Positions 1 through 7,926 of a DNA stretch of 64,000 bases are shown in pieces (positions within the stretch are counted from its first letter, which is position 1; every line of letters begins with the position of its first letter). The notes under the pieces are model-generated. The model saw only the letters and a program-made list of their open reading frames with translations, had not been told where the DNA came from and ran no database searches. Both the position numbers and the translations under genes were made by a program. The stretch lies in contig NZ_JAJOYX010000001.1 in assembly GCF_022565915.1 (NCBI RefSeq), forward strand, positions 682,001 through 746,000, given 5' to 3'. Source of the DNA: Nesterenkonia sp. LB17. GTDB taxonomy: Bacteria; Actinomycetota; Actinomycetes; Actinomycetales; Micrococcaceae.

Positions 1-600
1 CTGGACCGTGACCTGCGCACCGATGGGCACCCGGTGGGTGTCCAGGGCGGAGAGCGCATCCGGCACGGCGTCGTCGACCTGCTCCAGGCGCACCTTCATC
101 GCGGCCGGCACCCGGCAGAGCAGCAGGGTCTCGGGGTAGTCCAGCTGCAGGTCTGGACCGGGGATCGGATCACCGTGAGGGTCCACGCGTGGGTGGCCCA
201 GCCGCACATCGAGACGGTCCACGAAGGTCTCCGAGACGGCGTGTTCGAGCCGTTCGGCCTCCTCATGGACCTCCTCCCAGCCGTATCCGAGCTCGCGCAC
301 CAGCCAGGTCTCGATCAGACGGTGCCGGCGGACCATTGCCAGGGCGAGCTGGCGTCCGGCGGGGGTCAGCGCGATCGGCGCGTAGGGGCGGTGCTCCACC
401 AGCCCCAGGTCGGCCATCTTGCGCATCATCAGCGAGACCGAGGGGTTGGAGACGCCCAGGGTCCTGGCCAGCGCGGACGCGGTCACCGAGGCGCCGTCCC
501 ATTCGGCGAGGCCATAGATGGTCTTGGCGTAGTCCTCCACGGAGGTGGTGGCAGCCTCGATCGCGGTGGAACGGCCCTGAGCTGAGGTGCGCGGAGTCAT
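1..600 (-). CDS. DtxR/MntR-family metal-dependent repressor (partial, C-terminus outside window)
   Basis: The frame is open from an ATG at 600 to the window edge: 200 codons without a stop, so the C-terminus is missing. The N-terminal 65 residues form a winged helix-turn-helix (KTIYGLAEWDGASVTASALA, then SNPSVSLMMRKMADLGLVEH). The metal-binding and dimerisation region follows (RRHRLIETWLVRELGY, then EEVHEEAERLEHAVS, which carries the family Glu/His ligands). The last visible residues start the SH3-like FeoA domain. It begins directly after the stop of the Mn-type permease, so it is very probably the last gene of that operon. It is likely the manganese-responsive repressor acting on the operator at 3329-3344. 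Iron (IdeR-like) specificity cannot be excluded from sequence alone. Confidence 0.9.
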   Translation of the reverse strand, partial: MTPRTSAQGRSTAIEAATTSVEDYAKTIYGLAEWDGASVTASALARTLGVSNPSVSLMMRKMADLGLVEHRPYAPIALTPAGRQLALAMVRRHRLIETWLVRELGYGWEEVHEEAERLEHAVSETFVDRLDVRLGHPRVDPHGDPIPGPDLQLDYPETLLLCRVPAAMKVRLEQVDDAVPDALSALDTHRVPIGAQVTVQ

Positions 601-1512
601 CTAGGCGGGATCCTTCACGTCGAGGAGCGTATCGATCGAGCGGGTCGGCCTCGCCTGCTCGGAGGGTGGGCGCTGACGTCGCTGGCGCAGCCGCGGGATC
701 ATCCCTTTCACCGGGGCGAAGAGGTAGGCCAGCGCGAACTGGCCCGACTGTGCCAGCACGATCGAGCCTCCGGTGGAGATGTCGAGCCAGTAGCTGGCAT
801 AGACGCCGATCACCGCGGAGGCTGCCGCGCTGGACGCGGCGACCGCGAGCATCGGCCCGAAGCGGCGGCACAGCAGCAGTGCGGTGGCGCCGGGCACCAC
901 CAGCATAGCGACCACCAGAAGGATCCCCAGGGTCTGCAGCGCGGTCACGGTGGTCAGCGCGAGCAGGGCCAGCAGCAAGATGGACAGGGCGCCGGTGGAG
1001 AGTCCGATCGTGTGGGCGTGGACCTTGTCGAAGGCCAGCAGCACGAAGCTGCGCCGCAGCGTCAACAGCACCGCCACGGTGGCCAACCCCAGACCGGCGG
1101 TCTGCAGCAGGTCCTGCTGCGAGATGCCCAGCACATTGCCGAAGAGGATGTGGGTCAGGTGCGTCTCGCTGGGGGTCCTGGAGACCAGGACCAGGCCCAG
1201 CGCGAAGAGCGAGGTGAACACCACGCCGATGGAGGTGTCATGCTTCAGCGTCGAGCCTCCGCTGATCCCGCCGATGAGCAGCACCGCGAGCATCCCGAAG
1301 ACGAAGGCGCCCAGCGCCATGGGCAGACCGAAGATGTGCGCCAGCACGATCCCGGGCAGGATCGAGTGCGCCACGGCGTCACCCATCAGGGACCAGCCCA
1401 TGAGCACCAGCCAGCAGGAGAGCAGGGCGCAGACCACCGAGGAGATGATCGCCGCCGTCAGGGCGTGCTGCATGAAGGCGAACTCCATCGGTTGGACCAG
1501 CAGCTCCCACAT
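601..1512 (-). CDS. Manganese/zinc-type ABC transporter permease
   Basis: A 303-residue integral membrane protein of the ABC-3 (ZnuB/MntB/SitC) family with about eight hydrophobic segments and the family motif SLMGDAVAHSILPG near residue 43. It forms the membrane channel for a divalent cation brought by the upstream binding protein. The start is set at MWELLVQPMEF because upstream codons are Arg/Cys-rich and overlap the ATPase gene, whereas this start lies 16 nt after the ATPase stop. The next gene, a DtxR-family repressor, starts immediately after its stop. Mn is preferred over Zn because the partner regulator is DtxR-like and a separate Zur-boxed zinc system lies at 18.1-20.9 kb. That assignment is inference. 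Confidence 0.9.
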   Translation of the reverse strand: MWELLVQPMEFAFMQHALTAAIISSVVCALLSCWLVLMGWSLMGDAVAHSILPGIVLAHIFGLPMALGAFVFGMLAVLLIGGISGGSTLKHDTSIGVVFTSLFALGLVLVSRTPSETHLTHILFGNVLGISQQDLLQTAGLGLATVAVLLTLRRSFVLLAFDKVHAHTIGLSTGALSILLLALLALTTVTALQTLGILLVVAMLVVPGATALLLCRRFGPMLAVAASSAAASAVIGVYASYWLDISTGGSIVLAQSGQFALAYLFAPVKGMIPRLRQRRQRPPSEQARPTRSIDTLLDVKDPA

Positions 1513-1528
1513 CAGCTTGCCTCCCTCA

Positions 1529-2314
1529 TCAGTTCGTCTCGCGCAGCACGGCGCCGAAGCTGCGGCCGAGCTGTTCCTCGGTGAGCACCTCGCCCGGAAG
1601 TCCCGCGGCGAGCACCCGCTGGTGCAGCAGCACCACCTCATCTGCGAGGTCCTCCACGCCGGCGAGGTGGTGGGTGGAGATCAGCACGGTGGTGCCCGTG
1701 GTGTCGCGCAGCGTCTTGAGCACCGAGCTGATCAGCTCCTCCGAACCGCGGTCCACGCCGGCGAACGGCTCATCGAGCAGCATCAGAGGCGCCTGCTGGG
1801 CGATCGCACGGGCCAGGAAGGCGCGCTTGCGCTGGCCTCCGGAGAGCTCACCGATCCCGCGCCGGCGCAGCTGGCTCAGGCCCACCTGGTCCAGCGCCTG
1901 GTCGCAGGCCTGCCGGTCCGCAGGGCGGGTGCGGCGGGTGAAGCCCATGTGCCCGTAGCGACCCATCATGACCACCTGCTCCACGCTGATCGGAAAGCTG
2001 GTGTCCACCTGTTCGTGCTGCGGCACGTAGCTGACCTGGTTGCGCCGTCGGGCCTTCGTCGGTTCCATGCCGAAGAGCCGCACGGTCCCGGCGGTGGGTC
2101 GGTGCAGTCCCAGCAGCGCCTTGAACAGCGTGGACTTCCCGGAGCCGTTGGCTCCCAGCAGGGCGCAGATGCTGCCCGTGCCCACGGTGATGCTGACCTC
2201 GTCCAGAGCCTGGACGCCTGGATAGCCGGCGCTCAGCTGATCGACGACGACGGCGGCAGCACCGGGTGGGGCGTCCACGCCTGTGGCTGATCCAGTGTCT
2301 ATGTCAGTGCTCAT
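1529..2314 (-). CDS. Manganese-type ABC transporter ATP-binding protein
   Basis: A 261-residue ABC ATPase with Walker A GANGSGKST, Q-loop YVPQHEQVD, signature LSGGQRKR, Walker B LMLLDEPFAG and the switch histidine in ISTHH. It powers uptake through the permease encoded just downstream. The first 25 residues are a non-conserved acidic/Ala-rich extension. Its start overlaps the stop of the binding-protein gene by 4 nt, indicating translational coupling in a binding protein-ATPase-permease-repressor operon on the minus strand. Confidence 0.92.
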   Translation of the reverse strand: MSTDIDTGSATGVDAPPGAAAVVVDQLSAGYPGVQALDEVSITVGTGSICALLGANGSGKSTLFKALLGLHRPTAGTVRLFGMEPTKARRRNQVSYVPQHEQVDTSFPISVEQVVMMGRYGHMGFTRRTRPADRQACDQALDQVGLSQLRRRGIGELSGGQRKRAFLARAIAQQAPLMLLDEPFAGVDRGSEELISSVLKTLRDTTGTTVLISTHHLAGVEDLADEVVLLHQRVLAAGLPGEVLTEEQLGRSFGAVLRETN

Positions 2315-3315
2315 CGCTGGGCTCCTTCGATGATCAGGTCCAGGTCGTGTTCCAAGAGCTCGAGGTAGCTCGGTGCCGGTCCGTCAGGCTCGGTGATCGA
2401 GTCCACGTGCAGGGGCTCGCTCAGGGTGGCGCCGGTGGTCTCGGCCACCTGCCGCTGGGTGGAGTCATTGACAGTGGACTCGCAGAAGATCGTGGGCACC
2501 TGGTGCTCCTCGACGTAGCGGATCTGCGCCTCGACCTGCTTCGGGCTTCCCTCGTCCTCGGCGTTGAGCGGCCACAGGTAGTGCTCGCGGAGATCCAGGT
2601 CCTTCGCCAGGTAGCTGAAGGCGCCCTCGCATGTCACCAGGTGGATCTCACCGTCCTGCTGCAGCGGTGCCAGCCGCTCCTCGGCCTGGTCCCAGACCGC
2701 TTGGATCTGCTCCCGGTAGCGGCCGGCGTTCTCGGTGAACTGCTCGGCGTCGGCGGGGGAGAGCTCGCTCAGTGCGGCCTCGATGTTGTCCACATAGACC
2801 ATGGCCTGTGCCGGAGACATCCAGGCGTGCGGGTTGACCGGCAGCTCGGCGGTCTCCTCCGCGCCGGCACTCTCGGAAGCCCCGGGGTCCTCGACGTCGT
2901 CGGACTCGCCGGAGCCCGGAGAAGCTTCGGGCAGCCGGGTGACCGGCAGGGTCTCCACCGACTCGGAGAGCATCACCACCTCCGCCGAAGAATGGCTCAG
3001 GAACTGCTCGTACCAGGCCTCCAGGCCCAGTCCGTTGAAGAAGATCACGTCCGCCGCTGCGGCATCGCGGAGATCGCCGGGGGTGGGGGAGTACTCGTGC
3101 ACCTCGGCGCCGGGCGGGGTGATGGAGCGGGTGTCCACCAGGTCGCCGCCCACGGCCCGGGTCATGTCTGCCAGCACCGAGAAGCTGGTGAGCACCACGG
3201 GAGGCTGGTCCTCCGTGGAGGCGCCCTGCTCATCGGAGTTCGCCGCGGCACAGCTGCTCAAGGCCAGGGCGCAGATCAGTCCGGCGGTGACAGTGAAGAA
3301 CCTGGTGTGGCGCAT
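2311..3315 (-). CDS. Metal ABC transporter substrate-binding lipoprotein (ZnuA/MntC family)
   Basis: A 334-residue lipoprotein: signal peptide with lipobox ALSSC, then a cluster A-I binding protein fold. The family metal ligands are recognisable as His in GAEVHEYSPTP, His in NPHAWMSP and Glu/Asp residues in the C-lobe (FCESTVNDS). An acidic and Ser/Gly/Pro-rich insertion (about residues 135-160) lies before the second histidine, where zinc-binding homologues carry a His-rich loop; this one has no histidines, which fits manganese better than zinc. The start MRHTRFF is preferred to an in-frame start 24 nt upstream because that codon lies within the operator and upstream of the -10 box. The -10 box is 6 nt before the chosen ATG, so the mRNA is probably leaderless. 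Confidence 0.88.
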   Translation of the reverse strand: MRHTRFFTVTAGLICALALSSCAAANSDEQGASTEDQPPVVLTSFSVLADMTRAVGGDLVDTRSITPPGAEVHEYSPTPGDLRDAAAADVIFFNGLGLEAWYEQFLSHSSAEVVMLSESVETLPVTRLPEASPGSGESDDVEDPGASESAGAEETAELPVNPHAWMSPAQAMVYVDNIEAALSELSPADAEQFTENAGRYREQIQAVWDQAEERLAPLQQDGEIHLVTCEGAFSYLAKDLDLREHYLWPLNAEDEGSPKQVEAQIRYVEEHQVPTIFCESTVNDSTQRQVAETTGATLSEPLHVDSITEPDGPAPSYLELLEHDLDLIIEGAQR

Positions 3316-3321
3316 GCCCAC

Positions 3322-3351
3322 AGTATGATTTAGGCACACCTAAAACTGCAA
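3322..3351 (-). promoter_or_regulatory. Promoter with DtxR/MntR-type operator for the manganese ABC operon
   Basis: On the minus strand a -35 TTGCAG (3346-3351) and a -10 CATACT (3322-3327) are 18 bp apart, and the spacer contains the palindrome tttaggcacacctaaa (3329-3344), with perfect 6-bp arms typical of DtxR/MntR/IdeR boxes. The -10 ends 6 nt before the ATG at 3315. Repressor bound here would cover the promoter core. The DtxR-family gene at the end of the operon is the likely ligand-responsive repressor; this pairing is inference. Confidence 0.75.
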
Positions 3352-3451
3352 GTGGGGCCGGCAGGACGAAGCAGACCCGGCTCTGACAGCGCTGCTGGGC
3401 TCAGGAAGGTGCTGGACCCAGGCCTGTGCTGGACTCAGGCCGGGGCGGAAC

Positions 3452-4264
3452 TCAGAACGGGGCGGGGCGATCTGCGGCGAGCGCGCCCAGGGCGGCCTCG
3501 TGGAGCAGTCCGTTGGTGGCCAGGCCGTTGGCACCGGTGCATCCGGGCTCACCGTCCAGGGAGGTGAAGATGCCGCCGGCTTCGCGGATGATCGGCACCA
3601 GGGCCGCCATGTCGTGCAGGCTCAGCTCCGGTTCGGCGGCCATGTCCACCTGACCCTCGGCGACCATGCAGTAGGACCAGAAGTCACCGAAGGCGCGGGT
3701 GCGCCAGACGGTCTCGGTGAGCTCCAGGAAGTTCTGGCTGCGGCCGATCTTCCGCCACCCGGCGAGCGAGGAGTAGGAGAAGAACGCGTCCTCGAGCTGG
3801 GGCACCTTCGAGACCTGGAGCCGCTTGGCCGAGGCGAGGGCCTTGCCGGTATAGGCGCCGCCGTCCTTGGCCGCCCACCAGCGCCGACCCAGCGCGGGTG
3901 CGCTGACCAGTCCGACCACCGGTTCGCCGTCATCGACCAGCGCGATCAGCGTGGCCCAGGCGGGCACCCCGCGGATGAAGTTCTTGGTCCCGTCGATCGG
4001 GTCGATGACCCACTGGCGCGGTCCGGATCCGGTGGAGCCGAACTCCTCGCCCAGGATGGCGTCGCGGCCGCGGGCCCGGCTGAGCTGGCCGCGGATGAGC
4101 TCCTCGGCTTGGCGATCAGCCTCGGTGACCGGGGTCAGATCGGGCTTGGTCTCGACCTCGAAGTCCATGGAGGAGAAGAAGGACATCGTCTTCGCATCCA
4201 CGGAATCGGCGATCATATGCGCCAGGCGCAGGTCATCGGTGTAGGCGCTGGTGCTAAGGCTCAT
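3452..4264 (-). CDS. hisN: Histidinol-phosphatase, inositol monophosphatase family
   Basis: A 270-residue inositol-monophosphatase-fold enzyme. The metal and substrate motifs are visible: TPVTEADRQAEELIR, GEEFGSTG, WVIDPIDGTKNFIRG (the DPIDGT signature) and WSYCMVAEGQVDMAAEP. Actinobacterial members encoded beside aroA and rsgA are histidinol-phosphate phosphatases (HisN), which remove phosphate from L-histidinol phosphate in histidine biosynthesis, so that name is used. It follows rsgA after a 47-nt gap and has its own -10 box 6 nt before the ATG, so it can probably be transcribed alone. A general IMPase role is the main alternative. Confidence 0.85.
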   Translation of the reverse strand: MSLSTSAYTDDLRLAHMIADSVDAKTMSFFSSMDFEVETKPDLTPVTEADRQAEELIRGQLSRARGRDAILGEEFGSTGSGPRQWVIDPIDGTKNFIRGVPAWATLIALVDDGEPVVGLVSAPALGRRWWAAKDGGAYTGKALASAKRLQVSKVPQLEDAFFSYSSLAGWRKIGRSQNFLELTETVWRTRAFGDFWSYCMVAEGQVDMAAEPELSLHDMAALVPIIREAGGIFTSLDGEPGCTGANGLATNGLLHEAALGALAADRPAPF

Positions 4265-4270
4265 AGCGCC

Positions 4271-4276
4271 ACGCTA
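4271..4276 (-). promoter_or_regulatory. Putative -10 box of an internal leaderless hisN promoter
   Basis: TAGCGT on the minus strand, exactly 6 nt upstream of the hisN ATG at 4264 and inside the rsgA-hisN gap. No clear -35 is seen. Called because the same -10/6-nt/start spacing recurs at many other genes in the window. Confidence 0.45.
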
Positions 4277-4311
4277 GCAATCACCGAGCGGCAGGACCCG
4301 CATTCACGGCT

Positions 4312-5427
4312 TTACGCGCCGAGCCGCTTCTCTTCCGGACCGTCCTCGGTGCCCGCCATGGACCTGATCAGACCGCGCATCGAGGCCAGCCGGGCGGCGC
4401 CGTGGTCGCCGGCGTGGCCATCGGCCACCCAGGCGTCCAAGGCGCAGCCCCCCTCGGGGGAGACGTGGGCGCAGCCGGACTCGCAGGCCGCGGAGCCTTC
4501 GACCAGATCGGAGAAGGCGCCGAGCACATCGTCGGGGGCCACATGGGCCAGGCCGAAGGTGCGCACCCCGGGGGTGTCGATGATCCAGGAGTTCCGTGCT
4601 GCGGCGACGTCGAGGGAATCGGCAGGCTCCAGGTTCAGCGCGACGGCGGAGGAGGAGGTGTGCCGGCCGCGCCCGGTGACCGCGTTGACCCCGCTGGTGG
4701 CCCGATCCGCGCCGGTCAGGGCGTTGACCATGGTGGACTTGCCCACCCCGGAGTGTCCGATCATCGCGGTGACCCGTTCGGTCAGCGAGCTGCGCAGCGC
4801 GATGACCGCGGCGGAGTCCAAGGTGGGGGTGCCCGAGGCTGTGCCGGTGGCCTGCTGGGAGACCACGGTCTGCAGGTCCAGCTCCGCGTAGTGGCTGATC
4901 AGTCCGGCCGGATCCGCAGGGTCCTCGACCAGGTCGGCCTTGGTGACCAGCAGGATCGGGGTGATCCCGGCGTCGTAGGCTGCGACCAGGGCCCGGTCGA
5001 TGAATCCGGTGCGTGGGGCAGGATCCGCCGCTGCGACCACGATCAGCAGCTGATCAGCGTTGGCGACGATCACCCGTTCGGCGTCGTCGGTGTCCTCGGC
5101 GCTGCGGCGCAGCAGCGTGGAGCGCTCCTGGATCCGGATCAGCCGGGCCAGTGAACCCGCATCGCCGGTGGTGTCCCCGACCAGGCCCACGATGTCGCCC
5201 GGGACCACCGGGGTGCGGCGCATCGCACGCGCGCGCACTGCGGAGATGATCCGCTCTCCGCCGTCGGGGTCATCCAGGCGCACCGTGTAGCGCCCGCGGT
5301 CCACCGTGACGACCCGGCCCAGCTCGGCGTCGGCGTAGTCGGGTGACTCCTTGGTCCGGGGTCGGGAGCCCTTCTTGTTCGGGCGCACTCGCACGTGGGA
5401 CTCGTCCCAATCGGCCCAGCGGTTCAT
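4312..5427 (-). CDS. rsgA: Ribosome small subunit-dependent GTPase RsgA
   Basis: A 371-residue protein with the RsgA architecture: a basic N-terminus (VRVRPNKKGSRPRTKE), an OB fold, a circularly permuted GTPase domain (G4 TKAD first, then G1 GHSGVGKST, then G3 DTPG) and a C-terminal zinc site (CESGCAHVSPEGGC). RsgA acts in late maturation of the 30S subunit by displacing immature-site contacts in a GTP-dependent way. Its start overlaps the aroA stop by 4 nt, so it is translationally coupled to aroA; hisN follows. The aroA-rsgA-hisN order is a conserved actinobacterial arrangement. Confidence 0.95.
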   Translation of the reverse strand: MNRWADWDESHVRVRPNKKGSRPRTKESPDYADAELGRVVTVDRGRYTVRLDDPDGGERIISAVRARAMRRTPVVPGDIVGLVGDTTGDAGSLARLIRIQERSTLLRRSAEDTDDAERVIVANADQLLIVVAAADPAPRTGFIDRALVAAYDAGITPILLVTKADLVEDPADPAGLISHYAELDLQTVVSQQATGTASGTPTLDSAAVIALRSSLTERVTAMIGHSGVGKSTMVNALTGADRATSGVNAVTGRGRHTSSSAVALNLEPADSLDVAAARNSWIIDTPGVRTFGLAHVAPDDVLGAFSDLVEGSAACESGCAHVSPEGGCALDAWVADGHAGDHGAARLASMRGLIRSMAGTEDGPEEKRLGA

Positions 5428-6983
5428 CCGCGCGCCCCCGACGCGGAGACAGAACCGGAGCCGGGCACGGAGTCAGCCGCGCAGCCAGGCCCGACGCCAG
5501 GCGCGGCGTCCGACGCCGGCGCCAGCAGCCCTGCCCAGAGCTGCGGGAAGTCAGGCATGGTCTTCGCGGTGCAGGCGATGTCTTCGACCTCGACGTCGTC
5601 GAGCACCAGACCGAGCACCGCGCCGAAGGTGGCCATCCGGTGATCGGCATAGCTGCGCACCAGACCGCCATGGGTCACGGGTGAGGTGACCTCGAACCCG
5701 TCCTCGGTCTCCTCCGCAGATCCGCCGAGTCGGCGGATCTCCGTGACCAGGGCCGCGATCCGATCCGTCTCGTGTCCGCGCAGGTGTCCGACCGAGGTGA
5801 ACAGTGTGGGGCTCTGGCACAGGGCGGCGAGGGCCGCCACCGTGGGGGTCAGCTCGGCGGTGCCGTCCACGGCGCCGGGGGTGCGCAGCTGCGTGCCGCG
5901 GACTCGCAGGGTCACCGTGGTGGGGGTCTCCGGGTCCGTCTCGATCTGGGCGCCGAAGGCCGGCAGCAGCTCGGTCCAGCGGCGTCCGATCTGGGCGGAG
6001 ACGATCGGCCAGCCGCGCATGGTCACCTCTCCGCCGGTGACGGCGGCCGCGCAGAGGAAGGGTCCGGCATTGGAGAGGTCCGGCTCCACGCGGACGCTGA
6101 AGGCCCGGATCTCGCCGGGCTCCACCCGCCAGGTGTGCTTCGCGGGGGAGCTGACCTTCACCCCGACCTCGGTCAGCACCTGCAGCGTCATCTCCACATG
6201 CTCCAGCGAGGGCACCGATTCGCCGACATGACGCAGCGTGAGTCCGTGCGGCATCCGTGCCGCGGTGAGCAGCAGCCCGGAGACGAACTGGGAGGAGGCT
6301 GAGGCGTCGATGGTGATCTCTTCCCCGGTGATGCCCTCCGGGGCGTGCACGGTGAACGGCAGATGGCCCTCGCCGCCGGGTGCGGGAGCGCCCGGGCCGG
6401 TGATCTCGACGCCGAGATCGCGCAGCCCGTGCTGGACCGCGCCCATCGGGCGGACGCGGGCCTCGGGGTCGCCGTCGAAGTGGACCCGTGCGCCGGTCAG
6501 CGCGGCCACGGCTGGCATGAACCGCATCACGGTGCCGGCCAGGCCGCAGTCGATGCTCACCGCCCTGGTGGTCGGGGCGGTGCCGGAGGAGTCAGCGGTG
6601 CCGGGAGAGTCAGCGGCGGAAGAGTCAGCACCGGGAGAGTCAGCGCCGGAAGAGTCAGGGATGGGGCCGGGGTGAGAGGCGCTGGTGAGGGCCGGAAGCG
6701 GGGAGATCCGCACGGCGGGAACCCCGGAGTTCTCCCAGTCCGGGATGTGCTCCACGACGCTGCCCAGGGCCGCCAGCGCATCGAGCATCAGCCGGGAGTC
6801 CCGGGACCGCAGCGGGTTGATGACCACGGACGGGCCGTCGGCGAGGGCGGCCAGGAGCAGGTAGCGGTTGGTCAGGGACTTCGACCCGGGAACGGTGACC
6901 TCTGCGCGCAGAGGTGCCCCCGCCCGTGGCGCAGGCCACGGCTGCGGGGGCACCGATGCAGCGTGTGTAGATGTAGTGCTCAC
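5424..6983 (-). CDS. aroA: 3-phosphoshikimate 1-carboxyvinyltransferase (EPSP synthase)
   Basis: A 519-residue EPSP synthase joining phosphoenolpyruvate to shikimate 3-phosphate in the shikimate pathway. Signatures seen: VPGSKSLTNRYLLLAALADG near residue 30, GLAGTVMRFMPAVAALTGAR, and RSYADHRMATFGAVLGL near the C-terminus. It is longer than the usual 430 or so residues for two visible reasons: a low-complexity insertion of about 40 residues (near 100-140) built from repeated Ser/Pro/Gly/Ala/Asp units, and an Ala/Gly-rich C-terminal tail after the last conserved helix (about 30 residues). The start is a GTG. A possible -10 TAGAAC lies 8 nt upstream. It is the first gene of a minus-strand aroA-rsgA unit. 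Confidence 0.93.
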   Translation of the reverse strand: MSTTSTHAASVPPQPWPAPRAGAPLRAEVTVPGSKSLTNRYLLLAALADGPSVVINPLRSRDSRLMLDALAALGSVVEHIPDWENSGVPAVRISPLPALTSASHPGPIPDSSGADSPGADSSAADSPGTADSSGTAPTTRAVSIDCGLAGTVMRFMPAVAALTGARVHFDGDPEARVRPMGAVQHGLRDLGVEITGPGAPAPGGEGHLPFTVHAPEGITGEEITIDASASSQFVSGLLLTAARMPHGLTLRHVGESVPSLEHVEMTLQVLTEVGVKVSSPAKHTWRVEPGEIRAFSVRVEPDLSNAGPFLCAAAVTGGEVTMRGWPIVSAQIGRRWTELLPAFGAQIETDPETPTTVTLRVRGTQLRTPGAVDGTAELTPTVAALAALCQSPTLFTSVGHLRGHETDRIAALVTEIRRLGGSAEETEDGFEVTSPVTHGGLVRSYADHRMATFGAVLGLVLDDVEVEDIACTAKTMPDFPQLWAGLLAPASDAAPGVGPGCAADSVPGSGSVSASGARG

Positions 6984-6994
6984 GTCGCTAGGTT

Positions 6995-7651
6995 CTACGC
7001 TCCGACCTTCTTCTTGGCGCTCTTGACACCCTTGTTGGCACCCTTGGAGGCGTTGGTGATCGCCTTCAGGGCATCCTTCTCGGCGCGCTGGAAGTTCTTC
7101 TTGGCGTGCTTCTCGAAGTCGCGCACCTTCTTGGTGGCGTCGCTGCCGAGATCATCGGCCCACTTGAAGGTCTTGTCGCCGAACTTGGCGCCCTTCTTGC
7201 GGGTGGTCTTGGCCAGGTGCTCGGCGCGCCAGCCCAGCGACGGCTTGCCGTCGAGGTCCACCATGGCCAGGCTCAGGCCGCCCAGGATGGAGGCGTTCTT
7301 CAGCAGCGTCTTGCGCTGAGCGGTGACGTCAGAGTCACTCTCGATCTCAGCGTTGCGGTATTCGGCGTAGCTGTTGAACTTGTGGACTCCTGCCAGCATC
7401 AGGGCCGAGGCGCGGGGGAACCGGCCCAGCGCCAGTGCGGTTCCGGCAACGACCTCGACACCGCCCAGGACCTGGGTGGTGAGCTTGGCGTTGGAGACCA
7501 GGGGTTCGGCCTGGGGGAGAAGTGAGCCGATCTCCTCGAGGGTGGACCCGATTCGCGCCGAGGCATCATCGGTGTTGCGCAGGCGGTCGACACCGCTGGC
7601 GATGAAGCTCGCGCCCAGCAGTGGGCGGGCGAATTTACGAAGCAGAGACAT
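6995..7651 (-). CDS. DoxX-family membrane protein with lysine-rich C-terminal tail
   Basis: A 218-residue protein. The N-terminal 140 residues match the DoxX/quinol-oxidase-subunit-like family: LLRKFARPLLGASFIASGVDR, then hydrophobic segments including GGVEVVAGTALALGRFPRAS. The final 65-70 residues are strikingly basic (KTTRKKGAKFGDKTFKWAD, KKVRDFEKHAKKNFQRAEKD and a closing KSAKKKVGA), resembling a histone-H1-like tail. The start at 7651 is chosen because of an upstream AGGAGG-like ribosome binding site and because extra upstream codons are not DoxX-like. Function is not known. It is divergent from sigR, so a redox-stress role is possible but unproven. Confidence 0.8.
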   Translation of the reverse strand: MSLLRKFARPLLGASFIASGVDRLRNTDDASARIGSTLEEIGSLLPQAEPLVSNAKLTTQVLGGVEVVAGTALALGRFPRASALMLAGVHKFNSYAEYRNAEIESDSDVTAQRKTLLKNASILGGLSLAMVDLDGKPSLGWRAEHLAKTTRKKGAKFGDKTFKWADDLGSDATKKVRDFEKHAKKNFQRAEKDALKAITNASKGANKGVKSAKKKVGA

Positions 7652-7798
7652 AGTGTCCTCCTGTAGGAGTGTGGCGCTGAAGCATCGTTCAAGGTCCAAT
7701 CTACCCAATCAGGGCTGTCACGGGAATCAGCAGGCCCTATGGGCGCTCATCCGACGCGGATGCGGCGCTCATCCGGTGTGGACGTCAGGTGATGAGCA

Positions 7799-7824
7799 GG
7801 AATGCACAGCGCGGCGTCGTCGTT
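7799..7824 (+). promoter_or_regulatory. SigR/SigH-type promoter (GGAAT-N18-GTT) upstream of sigR
   Basis: GGAAT at 7799-7803 and GTT at 7822-7824 are separated by exactly 18 bp, matching the published consensus for actinobacterial SigR/SigH promoters. The expected transcription start, about 7-10 nt after GTT, coincides with an in-frame ATG at 7834. This suggests positive autoregulation of sigR and a leaderless mRNA for a longer SigR form. Confidence 0.78.
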
Positions 7825-7912
7825 GTGCCCTTTATGACCACGCCGACTCTCACCCCGAAGCGCGTCCGCGCCCCCACACCTGACGCCCGACGACCGGTGT
7901 GCGCTGTGCGAG

Positions 7913-7918
7913 TAGACT
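7913..7918 (+). promoter_or_regulatory. Putative housekeeping -10 box just before the short sigR start
   Basis: TAGACT lies 8 nt before the ATG at 7927 and 5 nt before an in-frame GTG at 7924. It could drive a basal transcript giving only the short SigR form. No convincing -35 is seen. Confidence 0.4.
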
Positions 7919-7926
7919 CAGAGGTG

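Noticed and set aside
2311-3339. Longer start (3339) for the Mn-type binding protein
   Set aside because: That codon lies inside the DtxR-type operator and upstream of the -10 box; the lipoprotein signal starts properly at 3315.
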